Positions 35,100-43,455 are shown, numbered from the stretch's first letter. The stretch is 62,662 nt of DNA from an uncultured Lachnospiraceae bacterium (GCA_900317585.1 ONHG01000011.1:1-62662), one strand, 5' to 3'. Numbers and translations are program-made. Notes: generated from the letters alone by a model not told the origin.

Positions 35100-35126
35100 C
35101 AGCCTGTCTCCGATCGGAGCCAGGCC
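35100..35126 (-). terminator. Hairpin terminator between ftsX and ctpA
   Basis: GCCTGGCTCC-GATC-GGAGACAGGC followed by TGTTTTAA on the minus strand. The T-run is weak, so partial read-through into ctpA is likely. Confidence 0.7.
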
Positions 35127-35139
35127 GTCATAATTATTA

Positions 35140-36048
35140 TTATACTCTTAAATGTTTCCGAATTGTGAATCGGCTTCCCAGGAAACCAATTCCAACACCT
35201 AATATAAGTGCTATCGGTACAAGTGTAGAGAAAATCTCCTTTGTCGGAATAAATGTCATCATATTTCCTATAAAACTGAACTTACTAGCAATATATGTAC
35301 AAATCTTTCCATACATGACATTAAGCAGGCCAAGCGGAATAGCCGAGCCAATAAGTCCGATAAGAATACCCTCTACCACAAACGGAGACCTGACAAGAAA
35401 ATCGGTTGCTCCGATAAGCTTCATGATGGCTATCTCCTCTCGCCTGACCGCAATACCTGTAGTCACTGTATTGCTTATAAGGAATATCGCAACACACAAA
35501 AGAATCAGAATGATACCTCCTGATACATAACTGATAAGCTTATTTAAATCAGTCAGTGTATTGGCCACATCCTGTGACTGGTTTACCTTTCTGACTCCCT
35601 CAAGTCCCTTGATATAGTTCACAAGAGTCTGCTGCATAGAGACATCGCTCAAATAAACCTGCAGATTTGCAGAATTGCTAAGAGGGTTGTCATCACCAAA
35701 TGAAGCTGCTGCATCATCATAGCCCTCAAAGTATTCCTTCTGATAATTACTCCAGGCATCTTCTGCTGACTGATAATCCACCTTGCTGACCTCAGCTCTC
35801 TTCTCAATCTGAGCCTTGTCCGCATTGATTACATCCTCCGTGGTGCCTTCATTAAAGAATACTGTTACAGCAACTCCCTTTTCTGCAGTTTTGACCATGC
35901 TTGAAAAGTTAGTCACAACAATATAAAATAGTCCAAACATAAAAATACATGCTGCCATGGTAGCTATAGATGCCAGCGAGAACATTTTATTTCTAAAAAT
36001 ATTTTTAAAGCCCTGTTTAATTGAATAAGCTAATGTATTAATCCTCAT
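35140..36048 (-). CDS. ftsX: Cell division permease FtsX
   Basis: A 302-residue FtsX: N-terminal amphipathic lead (MRINTLAYSIKQGFKNIFRNK), TM1 (about 22-45), a large extracellular loop (about 50-165), then three TM helices (about 175-200, 225-250, 270-295) with the conserved GATDFLVRSPFVVEGILIGLIGSAIPL. With FtsE it relays cell division state to extracellular peptidoglycan hydrolases. The start is placed at 36048 (MRINT), preceded by AAGGATG. It overlaps the ftsE 3' end by 11 bases. Confidence 0.93.
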   Translation of the reverse strand: MRINTLAYSIKQGFKNIFRNKMFSLASIATMAACIFMFGLFYIVVTNFSSMVKTAEKGVAVTVFFNEGTTEDVINADKAQIEKRAEVSKVDYQSAEDAWSNYQKEYFEGYDDAAASFGDDNPLSNSANLQVYLSDVSMQQTLVNYIKGLEGVRKVNQSQDVANTLTDLNKLISYVSGGIILILLCVAIFLISNTVTTGIAVRREEIAIMKLIGATDFLVRSPFVVEGILIGLIGSAIPLGLLNVMYGKICTYIASKFSFIGNMMTFIPTKEIFSTLVPIALILGVGIGFLGSRFTIRKHLRV

Positions 36049-36721
36049 CACTATCACCATCCTTGCTGTCTGCCACAACAAGTCCCTTCTTTATAGTGAT
36101 GACACGCTTTTTCATAACCTTAACAATCTCAAGATTATGTGTGACAACGATAACAGTTGTGCCCTTCTCATTAATTTCCTCAAGCAGCTTCATAATCTCC
36201 CACGCATTATTGTTGTCGAGATTACCCGTAGGCTCATCTGCAAGAAGGAAATTCGGCTCATTTACCAAAGCCCTTGCAATCGCAACCCTCTGCTGCTCTC
36301 CTCCTGAAAGCTCCTTTGGTTTTGACTTATACTTTGCAGCCAGTCCAACCATTGAAAGCATTTTAGGGACCTTTTTCTTAATGGTGACTGTAGAAGCGCC
36401 TATAACCTTAAGCGCAAAAGCCACATTCTCATAAACATTTCTATCCTTTAATAATCTAAAGTCCTGAAATACAACTCCGATATTTCTTCTGTATTTCGGA
36501 ATCTGTCTACGCCTTATATGTGCCAGATTCCTTCCGTCAACAGTAATTGTTCCGTCTGTGGGTTCAAGCTCCTTCAAAAGCAGCTTAATCAGAGTGGATT
36601 TACCGGATCCACTGTCTCCGCATACGAAAACGAACTCTCCGTCATCAATCTCCAGATTGACATCGTTGAGAGCAGGTATACCTGCAGAATATGCCTTGCT
36701 GACATGTTCAAGTTTAATCAT
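36038..36721 (-). CDS. ftsE: Cell division ATP-binding protein FtsE
   Basis: A 227-residue ABC ATPase with Walker A GDSGSGKSTLIKLLL (about 36-50), Q-loop VFQDFRLL, signature LSGGEQQRVAIARAL (about 138-152), Walker B FLLADEPTGNLD and switch His in VTHN. FtsE couples ATP use to FtsX. The C-terminal tail is acidic (DSKDGDSDED). It starts ten bases after the stop of the PucR/CdaR-like regulator gene, within one transcription unit. Confidence 0.95.
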   Translation of the reverse strand: MIKLEHVSKAYSAGIPALNDVNLEIDDGEFVFVCGDSGSGKSTLIKLLLKELEPTDGTITVDGRNLAHIRRRQIPKYRRNIGVVFQDFRLLKDRNVYENVAFALKVIGASTVTIKKKVPKMLSMVGLAAKYKSKPKELSGGEQQRVAIARALVNEPNFLLADEPTGNLDNNNAWEIMKLLEEINEKGTTVIVVTHNLEIVKVMKKRVITIKKGLVVADSKDGDSDED

Positions 36722-36731
36722 TACTTTCTCC

Positions 36732-37817
36732 TTAATAGTCCATTGATTCCATATACTTCATGTATTTGACTACCATAAGGGCAATCTTAAATGTGATGGC
36801 ATCCTCAAACACTCTAAGGTCAAGCCCTGTGCTTTTCTGAAGCTTATCCAATCTATATACAAGTGTGTTTCTGTGTATGTATAGCTGTCTTGAAGTCTCA
36901 GACACATTAAGGCTATTCTCAAAGAATTTATTTATAGTGGATAAAATCTCTTCATCAAAATCATCCGGTGATTTGCCATCAAAAATCTCTTTGATAAACA
37001 TCTTACAAAGAGGAATCGGAAGCTGATATATCAGTCGTCCTATTCCAAGCTGTGAATATGCAATGATATTCCTCTCCTCAAAGAAGATTTTGCCAACATC
37101 GAGAGCCATTCTGGCCTCTTTGTATGATCGCGATACCTCTTTTAATTCATTAATAACAGTACCATATGCAATATGAACCCCGTCTGCTTCAGACCTAAAC
37201 AGATTTAATATCACCTCGGCTGTCTTTCTGAGATCATCATAAGTCTCATTTTCTGCCAGTTCCTTCACTACAATTATATTCTTTTCATCAACGGCTGTGA
37301 CAAAACCCTTTGATTTGCCGCCAAAAAGACTTCTGATCTTTTCAAGCTCATTGCCGTCCTTCTCTCTGTTTGTCTCAACAATAAACACCACACGTCTCAC
37401 TTCAATATCAATATGAAGCTTCTTTGCGCGGTTATATATATCAACCAAAAGAAGATTATCAAGCAAAAGATTTTTGATAAAGTTGTCCTTATCAAATCTT
37501 TCCTTGTATGCCACCAGAAGATTCTGAATCTGGAAGCTTGCAATCTTTCCTATCATATATACATCTTCGCTGTCACCATATGCCAATAAAACATATTCCA
37601 GCTGGTGATCATCAAAAACCTTAAAAAACTGACATCCGTTTATAACCTGACTGTCTGCCGGTGAAGTAACAAACGCCTGTGCCGGCTCTATGAACGCCTC
37701 CGCATTAGGAAAAGTCGCGGCAAGAATCTTACCCTCAACATCTATAACACAAAGATCCGTTCTGGTAATTCCTTTAAGGCCATCAATTGTATTCTGAAGT
37801 ATCTGATTGGAAATCAT
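36732..37817 (-). CDS. PucR/CdaR-type transcription regulator
   Basis: A 361-residue protein. The N-terminal region (about 1-110) resembles a small-molecule-sensing domain of the CdaR kind (GLKGITRTDLCVIDVEGKILAATFPNAEAF). The centre (about 120-270) is a GGDEF-like CdaR domain. The C-terminus carries the PucR helix-turn-helix: FFENSLNVSETSRQLYIHRNTLVYRLDKLQKSTGLDLR (about 302-340). Effector unknown. Placed directly before ftsEX, it may tune them, but that is inference from spacing (10 bases). Confidence 0.8.
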   Translation of the reverse strand: MISNQILQNTIDGLKGITRTDLCVIDVEGKILAATFPNAEAFIEPAQAFVTSPADSQVINGCQFFKVFDDHQLEYVLLAYGDSEDVYMIGKIASFQIQNLLVAYKERFDKDNFIKNLLLDNLLLVDIYNRAKKLHIDIEVRRVVFIVETNREKDGNELEKIRSLFGGKSKGFVTAVDEKNIIVVKELAENETYDDLRKTAEVILNLFRSEADGVHIAYGTVINELKEVSRSYKEARMALDVGKIFFEERNIIAYSQLGIGRLIYQLPIPLCKMFIKEIFDGKSPDDFDEEILSTINKFFENSLNVSETSRQLYIHRNTLVYRLDKLQKSTGLDLRVFEDAITFKIALMVVKYMKYMESMDY

Positions 37818-37917
37818 AGTCGTTCTCCTTCTCCCCTTTTTGGTAACTGTGCATTACCCTCACAGCTACTTTTTACTAATTGCATAAATACTTTCTATTA
37901 TTTTAATACATTCGCAC

Positions 37918-37969
37918 AAAAAAATAAAGAGGAAATGTACAATTTTTACACATTTTCTCTTATTTTTTC
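37918..37969. terminator. Bidirectional AT-rich terminator
   Basis: AAATAAGAG...TGTGTAAA pairs imperfectly with TACATTTCCTCTTTATTTTTTT. T-runs flank both sides, between the WecG/TagA-type transferase stop and the PucR-type regulator. Confidence 0.75.
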
Positions 37970-37990
37970 TTTCAATGTTATACGAATTAA

Positions 37991-38665
37991 CTATACATCA
38001 CGTTTTTCATAGCTGTCAATAATGCGTGTCAGTCGTCTCACATCAAGCATTTTTCTTATTTTTCCAATAATTCCGGTTCTTTTTGCCAAAAACTTGCCAC
38101 TTCCAATTCCATACCACAGAATGGTGGATATTTTATCTTTATTCCTAAAAAAGAACTTTTCCTGTACAGGTGACGGTAAAAAAGAAAGTACAACCTCAGG
38201 AGTTGCAATATTTATCTCGTTGACAACCCCCTCGTCAGTTCCATTGGTCTCGTCAAAAACACCCTTTCCAACAATCTCAAGCCGGTCAAACAGCGCCTTA
38301 AGAAATTCTTCTGCCTCATCAACAGCAGCCTGAGAATCCCCAAGTACAAAAACTGTTTTGTGATTTCTATCAAGCCTCTTGAAAAGCTCATAGAAAAAAT
38401 CATGCTCCTCTATCTCATGCCTTCGCTGAAGAGTATCCGCCGAAGCAGCCTTAAGGATCCCCTCATCGGCAATCACCGTATAATCAAACAGCTCCAAAGC
38501 CTGCTTCACTTCCTCGTCAGATGCAACCAGCTCAAGTGTCTTCATATTCACTTCCTCAATAGTAGTAAAGCTCTTCTCCGCAATACATCTGTCTATCCGT
38601 ATGAGCATTTCACGAGTTGTATAATTATCAAGTTGTATTCCTGCTATATCTATTTTCTTAACCAT
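37991..38665 (-). CDS. WecG/TagA/CpsF family glycosyltransferase
   Basis: A 224-residue member of the GT26 family: VDIAGIQLDNYT-like start, EEVNMKTLELVASDEEV (about 38-54), ADEGILKAA, VFVLGDSQAAVDEA (about 108-121) and the C-terminal VVLSFLPSPVQEKFFF. In TagA the equivalent protein adds N-acetylmannosamine to GlcNAc-PP-undecaprenol at the start of wall teichoic acid. The acceptor here is unknown. Pro-Asp motifs are weaker than in TagA and the gene is monocistronic, so this may be a divergent subgroup. Confidence 0.82.
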   Translation of the reverse strand: MVKKIDIAGIQLDNYTTREMLIRIDRCIAEKSFTTIEEVNMKTLELVASDEEVKQALELFDYTVIADEGILKAASADTLQRRHEIEEHDFFYELFKRLDRNHKTVFVLGDSQAAVDEAEEFLKALFDRLEIVGKGVFDETNGTDEGVVNEINIATPEVVLSFLPSPVQEKFFFRNKDKISTILWYGIGSGKFLAKRTGIIGKIRKMLDVRRLTRIIDSYEKRDV

Positions 38666-38858
38666 ACCAAAAGTATAACAAAGACACTTCGTTTAATCAA
38701 CACCTTTAAAAGTTATCCGACAATTCCACACATATTCACATTTGTTTTTCACAATTAAAATGTCAATATTTTTTATGATTTTTTTCTTTTTTTGTGTAAC
38801 TTTATCACAACTTTACAAAACAATTGTTCTTTTTTTCACATTAAATAATGTTTAAAAA

Positions 38859-38947
38859 TGTGGATAATGTTTATAAGTCCGTGCATAACTCATTTTTTAG
38901 GCACTTTAAAACCTGGTAACGTGGATAGTTATCAACATTTATCCCCA
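38859..38947. promoter_or_regulatory. Cluster of DnaA-box-like sites in an AT-rich gap
   Basis: Inside the 410-bp gap 38666-39076 there is one perfect DnaA box (TGTGGATAA, 38859-38867) and two one-mismatch boxes (TTATCAACA 38929-38937, TTATCCCCA 38939-38947). T-rich tracts lie at 38770-38840. No replication gene is near, so an origin is unlikely. It may be a DnaA-binding locus or chance in AT-rich DNA. Confidence 0.4.
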
Positions 38948-39017
38948 ATTCAGGTTTGAGACTGCTAACAGACTCCATATTTTTGTGCATGTTGCTAAAT
39001 CATCAAAATTCATTCAT

Positions 39018-39047
39018 GAAAAAACTCCCATCTCTGTGAGATGGGAG
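39018..39047 (-). terminator. Terminator of the NlpC/P60 gene
   Basis: CTCCCATCTC-ACA-GAGATGGGAG followed by TTTTTT on the minus strand. Confidence 0.92.
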
Positions 39048-39076
39048 CTGTAATTGACCATATTTAATTCTTCCGA

Positions 39077-40321
39077 CTAGAAAATTCTTCTTACTGCAAT
39101 GATAGACTTGTAATTAGCCGGTGATGTATATTTGATACCATCTGATGGATTACTTGCATGTACAATAGTGTTTCCACCACAGTAAATAGCAACATGTCCA
39201 CTATAGCAAATGATATCGCCAGGCTGCATATCGCTTGTGCTTACGCCATAGCCTACGCTTCTCATAGCTGATGAGCTGTGTGGAAGACTTATTCCAAACT
39301 TTGCATATACTGACATTACAAAACCTGAACAATCTGTTCCGTTTGTAAGGCTTGATCCACCATAAACATAAGGATTGCCAACGAACTGTGATGCATAATT
39401 TACAACAGCCTGTCCGTTCGAACCGCTTGGTGCACTGTAGCTCTTCTCAGATGAGCTATTGCTTGATGAACTGCTTGATGAGCTCTCTGAAGACTTAGTG
39501 GCTTTCTTTGCTGCCTTAGCTGCGGCCTTGGCTTCCTCAGCCTTTTTAGCCTCTTCTGCCTTCTTTGCTGCCTCTGCAGCCGCCTGACGCTCAGCCTCTT
39601 CCTTGGCAAGTCTTGCTGCTTCCTCTTCCTTTGACTCAGCATATGTGAACTCAGTGTTGAGTGTCACATAATCTGATGATACATAACCTGTACCATCTGC
39701 GGTAGATACTCCTACCCATCCTTCTGTAGCCTCATCTACAACTGTAAGGTCATCCTCTCCTGAAACAAGTCCAAGAACCGCTGAATCTGTTGAAGTTGAA
39801 GTTCTAACCTTTAATGTCTCTGTATTAACCTTTGCCACGCGACGTCCTACGCTCTGAACAAGTGCATCATCACCGACAACCACATATTCACTTTTCACAT
39901 ATCCTGTAACAGATCCTGACTGAATCTTGTACCAGCCATTGTCTGTTGTCTCAAGGACTGTACCAACTCCATTGTTATAGAGCTTTCCAAGTACATCACT
40001 GTTCTCATCTGCGTTTGCACGTATATTGACACTGTCATTAACCTGTGCAACTGCTGTATCAGCATATGCTGACTTAACAGGCTCAGCCTCTGTTGCCGCA
40101 ACATCTGTTGCAGTCTCTGATGTCTGATCTCCTTTTAACATGATGTCTGTTAACATTGATGTAACACCGGCTGTAAGAGTGTTGGATGAACCAACGATAT
40201 CTGATGTATAACTAGCTACTCCTGCAGTAGGTCCAGCCGCATATACTGCGTATGGCACTGATGAGAGAGCCATAAAGCCTGTAAGTACTCCGGCTGTGAG
40301 TTTCACATAATTTACTTTCAT
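39077..40321 (-). CDS. SH3 and NlpC/P60 domain cell wall hydrolase
   Basis: A 414-residue secreted endopeptidase. Signal peptide about 1-31 (MKVNYVKLTAGVLTGFMALS...YAAGP). Two bacterial SH3 domains lie about 90-150 and 155-220 (VNIRANADENSDVLGKLYNNG, LKVRTSTSTDSAVLGLVSGED). An Ala/Glu/Lys-rich coiled coil follows (about 225-275), then a Ser-rich linker, then the NlpC/P60 domain (about 305-414) with Cys in NGTDCSGFVMSVY and His in GHVAIYCGG. It cuts peptide stems of peptidoglycan. Start 40321 has GGAGGG; an in-frame codon ten earlier lacks one. A perfect consensus promoter and a WalR-like box lie upstream. Confidence 0.93.
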   Translation of the reverse strand: MKVNYVKLTAGVLTGFMALSSVPYAVYAAGPTAGVASYTSDIVGSSNTLTAGVTSMLTDIMLKGDQTSETATDVAATEAEPVKSAYADTAVAQVNDSVNIRANADENSDVLGKLYNNGVGTVLETTDNGWYKIQSGSVTGYVKSEYVVVGDDALVQSVGRRVAKVNTETLKVRTSTSTDSAVLGLVSGEDDLTVVDEATEGWVGVSTADGTGYVSSDYVTLNTEFTYAESKEEEAARLAKEEAERQAAAEAAKKAEEAKKAEEAKAAAKAAKKATKSSESSSSSSSSNSSSEKSYSAPSGSNGQAVVNYASQFVGNPYVYGGSSLTNGTDCSGFVMSVYAKFGISLPHSSSAMRSVGYGVSTSDMQPGDIICYSGHVAIYCGGNTIVHASNPSDGIKYTSPANYKSIIAVRRIF

Positions 40322-40353
40322 TTTACCCTCCGCTGTGTGAACCTGTAACAATT

Positions 40354-40413
40354 ATTACGAATTTGTTACAAATATTACTTTGTCATTATAACAAAGCAAC
40401 ATATATATGTCAA
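40354..40413 (-). promoter_or_regulatory. Consensus sigma-A promoter with WalR-like box
   Basis: TTGACA (-35, 40408-40413), 17-bp spacer, TATAAT (-10, 40385-40390): a full consensus match. Downstream at 40354-40370 is TGTAACAAATTCGTAAT on the minus strand, fitting the WalR direct repeat TGTWAH-N5-TGTWAH with one mismatch, and part of a TGTAACAA...TTGTTACA inverted repeat. WalRK controls NlpC/P60-type hydrolases in Firmicutes. Confidence 0.65.
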
Positions 40414-40423
40414 CATTTTCTTA

Positions 40424-40452
40424 TTGTTTTCTTAAGAAAATCGTGATATTAT
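40424..40452 (+). promoter_or_regulatory. Possible promoter of the YjfB gene
   Basis: TTGTTT (40424-40429), 17-bp spacer, TATTAT (40447-40452), about 64 bases before the ATG. A flagellar sigma-D type box is not evident. Confidence 0.45.
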
Positions 40453-40515
40453 AACAGTACATAGGACATTAGTTCCATAAAACACTTATGTAACATTTTC
40501 ACAGGAGGGATTACT

Positions 40516-40710
40516 ATGCAGTCAAGTACAGTAAATTCCGCATTATCAGCAGTCTCTCAATCTGTTTCCGGCACTTACGTGCAGGATGTCAGCATCAAGA
40601 TGCTCGACAATGCAATCGACCTTAACAACACAATGGCACAGGGCACTATAAAGATGATGGAAAATTCTGTTACACCTTATCTCGGTAGCAATATCGACAT
40701 ATCAGTATAA
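40516..40710 (+). CDS. YjfB family putative motility protein
   Basis: A 64-residue protein with the YjfB core: SIKMLDNAIDLNNTMAQGTIKMMENSV (about 27-53), helical and without membrane segments. The family is named for the Bacillus protein in the SigD motility regulon. Its biochemical role is unknown. The ATG follows ACAGGAGGGA. It diverges from the NlpC/P60 gene and ends at a strong bidirectional terminator, so it is a single-gene unit. Confidence 0.82.
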   Translation: MQSSTVNSALSAVSQSVSGTYVQDVSIKMLDNAIDLNNTMAQGTIKMMENSVTPYLGSNIDISV

Positions 40711-40776
40711 CATATCAATATACCCATCATCACAGCACATATATGTAACTGCTATTACTGTTGTGCGGTTCACAAA

Positions 40777-40821
40777 AGCAGGAGCCGTCATGAAACATTT
40801 CATGACGGCTCCTGCTTTATT
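40777..40821. terminator. Bidirectional terminator between yjfB and the RidA gene
   Basis: AGCAGGAGCCGTCATG pairs perfectly with CATGACGGCTCCTGCT (loop AAACATTT). Flanked by TTTAT on one side and TTTTG on the other. Confidence 0.92.
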
Positions 40822-40871
40822 TATACCGCTTGAGCGCTACTTCACACAGCTAAATGTAAATAACGTAGCTA

Positions 40872-41246
40872 TTATTTTGTGGCAATAGCCTCAACCTCAA
40901 GCATTACATCCTTTGGAAGTCTTGCAACCTCAACACAGCTTCTTGCAGGGTATGCTCCGTTAAAAAATGTGGCATATACCTCATTGATTGCACCAAAATC
41001 ATTCATTTCCTTGATGAAAACTGTAGTCTTTACCACATTATCCATGCTTGTTCCGGCTGCTTCAAGCAGATGTGACAGGTTAGTAAATGCCTGCTTTGCC
41101 TGTGCCTGTGAGCCCTCAGGAATTTCACCTGTCTCCGGCACTACCGGAATCACTCCAGAAGTATATACTATACCATTTACCTCGATAGCCTGTGAGTATG
41201 GTCCGATTGCTGCCGGTGCCTTGTCTGTACTGATAACGTTTTTCAT
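40872..41246 (-). CDS. ridA: RidA family reactive intermediate deaminase
   Basis: A 124-residue YjgF/RidA protein that hydrolyses enamine/imine intermediates formed by PLP enzymes. It shows the family blocks KAPAAIGPYSQAIEVNGIVYTSG (about 9-31), QAFTNLSHLLEAAGTS, and the arginine-bearing YPARSCVEVARLPKDVMLEVEAIA (about 98-121) with the catalytic Arg. Trimeric, cytosolic. It is 39 bases downstream of the CvfB gene. Confidence 0.95.
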   Translation of the reverse strand: MKNVISTDKAPAAIGPYSQAIEVNGIVYTSGVIPVVPETGEIPEGSQAQAKQAFTNLSHLLEAAGTSMDNVVKTTVFIKEMNDFGAINEVYATFFNGAYPARSCVEVARLPKDVMLEVEAIATK

Positions 41247-41285
41247 GTCATTTTCCTTCTTTCCTGTTAGTAAATTATTAAAAGA

Positions 41286-42122
41286 CTATTTCTTCAGCCG
41301 GATTTTACCGTCTGTGAGATCAATCTTTCTTTCTTTATATAAATGTCCGACGGCACGCTTAAATGCGTTTTTGCTGAGTCCTGTTTCTCTCTTAATTACC
41401 TCCGGGCTTGCCTTCTCTGAAAACGGAAGCACACCTGCGTATGAATCAAGCAGCTCGAGAATCTTTTCAGAGTCGGAATCCATCTGGATATATGCCTTTT
41501 CCCTCATTGTCAGGTCCAGCTTGCCATCCGCCTTGACATCAGTAACCTTTGCCTCTATCACATCTCCAAGCTTCAGATAAGCGGCATTCTCAAAAACCGG
41601 TATCTTTGCTGAGTATTTGTCATCAACAGCGATAAATGTACCGAAATTGTCGCTGAAATCATACACACGGCCCGAAACCATATCATCCTTTTTGTATGGT
41701 GAATCTGTGCTCAGCATATGGTAAATGCCCTTTGTGGTAGCACAGAGTCTCTGGCTTTTGTCTATATATAATGTGACAAGTATCTCATCACCGGCGCTCA
41801 CCTTTCTGACCATCTCCTTATATGGAAGGAATAAGTCCTTTTCGAGTCCCCAGTCAAGGAAAGCTCCGATTTTGGTCACTTCCTTGACCGTAAGCACCGC
41901 AAGCCCTCCGATTGTCAGCTTAGGCTCATTCGTCGTGGCAATAAGCCTGTCCTTCGAATCCTTGTATACAAAAACTCTCAGCTCATCCCCGGGCTTTGCA
42001 CCCTCCGGGATTTGTTTCGCAGGGAGCAGAACTCTCTCCTCTGAACTCATGGATGGTGATAAATATATACCAAAATCCACCTTTTTTGCATATATAAGCT
42101 CCTGATATTCTCCTAATTTCAT
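41286..42122 (-). CDS. cvfB: CvfB family S1 RNA-binding protein
   Basis: A 278-residue protein with the CvfB layout: three S1-like OB domains (about 1-65, 68-130 with KIGAFLDWGLEKDLFLP, 140-205 with NFGTFIAVDDKYSAKIP) and a C-terminal winged helix (about 225-278, FSEKASPEVIKRETGLSKNAFKRAVGHLYKERKI). In Staphylococcus the homologue binds RNA and affects virulence gene expression. Its role in commensals is open. Located between the acyl-ACP thioesterase and ridA. Confidence 0.9.
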   Translation of the reverse strand: MKLGEYQELIYAKKVDFGIYLSPSMSSEERVLLPAKQIPEGAKPGDELRVFVYKDSKDRLIATTNEPKLTIGGLAVLTVKEVTKIGAFLDWGLEKDLFLPYKEMVRKVSAGDEILVTLYIDKSQRLCATTKGIYHMLSTDSPYKKDDMVSGRVYDFSDNFGTFIAVDDKYSAKIPVFENAAYLKLGDVIEAKVTDVKADGKLDLTMREKAYIQMDSDSEKILELLDSYAGVLPFSEKASPEVIKRETGLSKNAFKRAVGHLYKERKIDLTDGKIRLKK

Positions 42123-42183
42123 GTTTTTCCGTCCTTTCTGTATTGATTTTTCGCTCTAAATATCACTAAATATAACGAAATTA

Positions 42184-42912
42184 TTACTTTTTATCCGGCA
42201 CCGGCTTTCTCAAAAACTTCACCACCGCATATGGTCTTTTATCCTCATCTGCCAGCACCACCGTCACCTGCTCATCGGCAGCTTTGACAAGCGATATAAT
42301 AGTATCTCCAAGCTTTGCCTCTTTCCTGTACTCCACACGAAGCTCTGATATTTCAAAGCCGGCAGGTAACTGCTGCTGTGCCAGCATAATGTATTTTTCA
42401 TTATTCATATGCTGATTGCTGTCTATAAAAAACTGTGGAACTACTATCTCACCATTTTGCTTCATATCATCAGGAATTTGAATCTTACGCTTAGCGCAAT
42501 CCATCTCAAGCTGTGGCTCAAGTCCATATGTATCTGCAAACTCCTGCGGCACCTTTACCGGTCTTCCGGTCTGCGTATTGACAAGCACCCACACGGAGTT
42601 AGCGTAAGCAAGTATATTGCCGTATGCATCCTCCATTTTAAAATTCCTATATCCATAAAAAGCCTTCATGCCGTATGCCCATGTGGATATTCTCACCTGC
42701 TCATTGAGTAAAGGCAGCTTGTTTATGCATATCTGCCAGGATGAAAGCACCCACGCTATATGATTGTCTGCCAAAAACCTGATTCCCACATCATGAGACT
42801 GCGAATGAAATACACTGCAGTCCTGAAAATAGTTTGTAAGTCCTGTAAGACTCAGCCTGCACGCTGCATCCACCTCGCTGTAACGTATTCTGCTGTCAAA
42901 TGAATAAGCCAT
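42184..42912 (-). CDS. Acyl-ACP thioesterase (FatA/FatB type)
   Basis: A 242-residue double hot-dog acyl-ACP thioesterase. First repeat: YSEVDAACRLSLTGLTNYFQDCSVFHSQ (about 12-39), VLSSWQICINKLP and the TWAYGMKAFYGYRNF block. Second repeat: the catalytic DSNQHMNNEKYIMLAQ (about 164-179) and LRVEYRKEAKLGDTI. It releases free fatty acids from acyl-ACP. It lies 11 bases downstream of a 59-codon gene and upstream of cvfB. Confidence 0.9.
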   Translation of the reverse strand: MAYSFDSRIRYSEVDAACRLSLTGLTNYFQDCSVFHSQSHDVGIRFLADNHIAWVLSSWQICINKLPLLNEQVRISTWAYGMKAFYGYRNFKMEDAYGNILAYANSVWVLVNTQTGRPVKVPQEFADTYGLEPQLEMDCAKRKIQIPDDMKQNGEIVVPQFFIDSNQHMNNEKYIMLAQQQLPAGFEISELRVEYRKEAKLGDTIISLVKAADEQVTVVLADEDKRPYAVVKFLRKPVPDKK

Positions 42913-42923
42913 AACATATTCCT

Positions 42924-43103
42924 CTAGTCAATAAAATTAAAATAGCTTCTGATGTATCTAAATGCCTCATCTACCCCATTGGACATCCAAAGATTTGAGC
43001 TTTTGTTTATGATATCCTGATATTCCTGTATAGTAATTGGTGTCTTTTTTTTAGAGCCAAGCTCCTCTATTAAATTGAGTATTCTTATAAAATTCTTGTC
43101 CAT
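42924..43103 (-). CDS. Small 59-residue protein upstream of the thioesterase
   Basis: An unnamed short gene: ATG 43103 with an AGGATGGTG site, 59 codons, TAG. The product begins MDKNFIRILNLIEELGSKKK, continues PITIQEYQDIINKSSNLW, and ends RYIRSYFNFID. It is hydrophilic with predicted helices and no membrane segment or known motif. Its stop is 11 bases before the thioesterase ATG, and the thioesterase ribosome binding site lies in that gap, so the two are co-transcribed. Coding support is good from the start site and spacing. Function unknown. Confidence 0.6.
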   Translation of the reverse strand: MDKNFIRILNLIEELGSKKKTPITIQEYQDIINKSSNLWMSNGVDEAFRYIRSYFNFID

Positions 43104-43257
43104 GTCACACCATCCTTTCTATACCTATGTAGACCATATACGTTTTTATTTTATATCAAATCTCGTTATTTCACAACTCATATTTTATTTTTGCGTAACT
43201 ATCCAAAACCGATGTTACTGTTCTCAAGATGATTCAAACAGCTATCTTTATAATGCA

Positions 43258-43288
43258 AAAAGAGAACTTCTCATGAAGTTCTCTTTAA
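43258..43288 (-). terminator. Terminator of tRNA-Gln
   Basis: AAAGAGAACTTC-ATGA-GAAGTTCTCTTT followed by TT on the minus strand, just after the tRNA 3' end. Confidence 0.9.
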
Positions 43289-43293
43289 TCTAG

Positions 43294-43365
43294 CTGGCCC
43301 ACAAGGATTCGAACCTTGAAATGACGGAGTCAGAGTCCGTTGCCTTACCATTTGGCGATGGGCCA
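43294..43365 (-). tRNA. tRNA-Gln (CTG anticodon)
   Basis: A 72-base cloverleaf. Acceptor TGGCCCA pairs with TGGGCCA plus discriminator G. D arm around CGCCAAATGGTAAGGCA. Anticodon stem ACGGA/TCCGT with loop CTCTGAC, giving CTG. T arm AAGG-TTCGAAT-CCTT. CCA is not encoded. It is a single gene with its own promoter and terminator. Confidence 0.95.
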
Positions 43366-43387
43366 ATATGTTGTCTCAACAAATGAT

Positions 43388-43416
43388 ATTATACACATAT
43401 GACCACATGGTGTCAA
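43388..43416 (-). promoter_or_regulatory. Perfect consensus promoter of tRNA-Gln
   Basis: TTGACA (43411-43416), 17-bp spacer, TATAAT (43388-43393), 22 bases before the tRNA. Confidence 0.9.
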
Positions 43417-43455
43417 GCATTTTTTTAATTATTTCAACACCTAATCAGAACCTGT

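Noticed and set aside
38666-39076. Chromosomal origin at the DnaA boxes
   Set aside because: No dnaA, dnaN, recF or rpmH nearby, only three boxes, and all flanking genes run the same way.
39400-39642. Gln/Arg-rich open frame
   Set aside because: It is a shifted-frame shadow of the Ala/Glu/Lys coiled coil in the NlpC/P60 protein.
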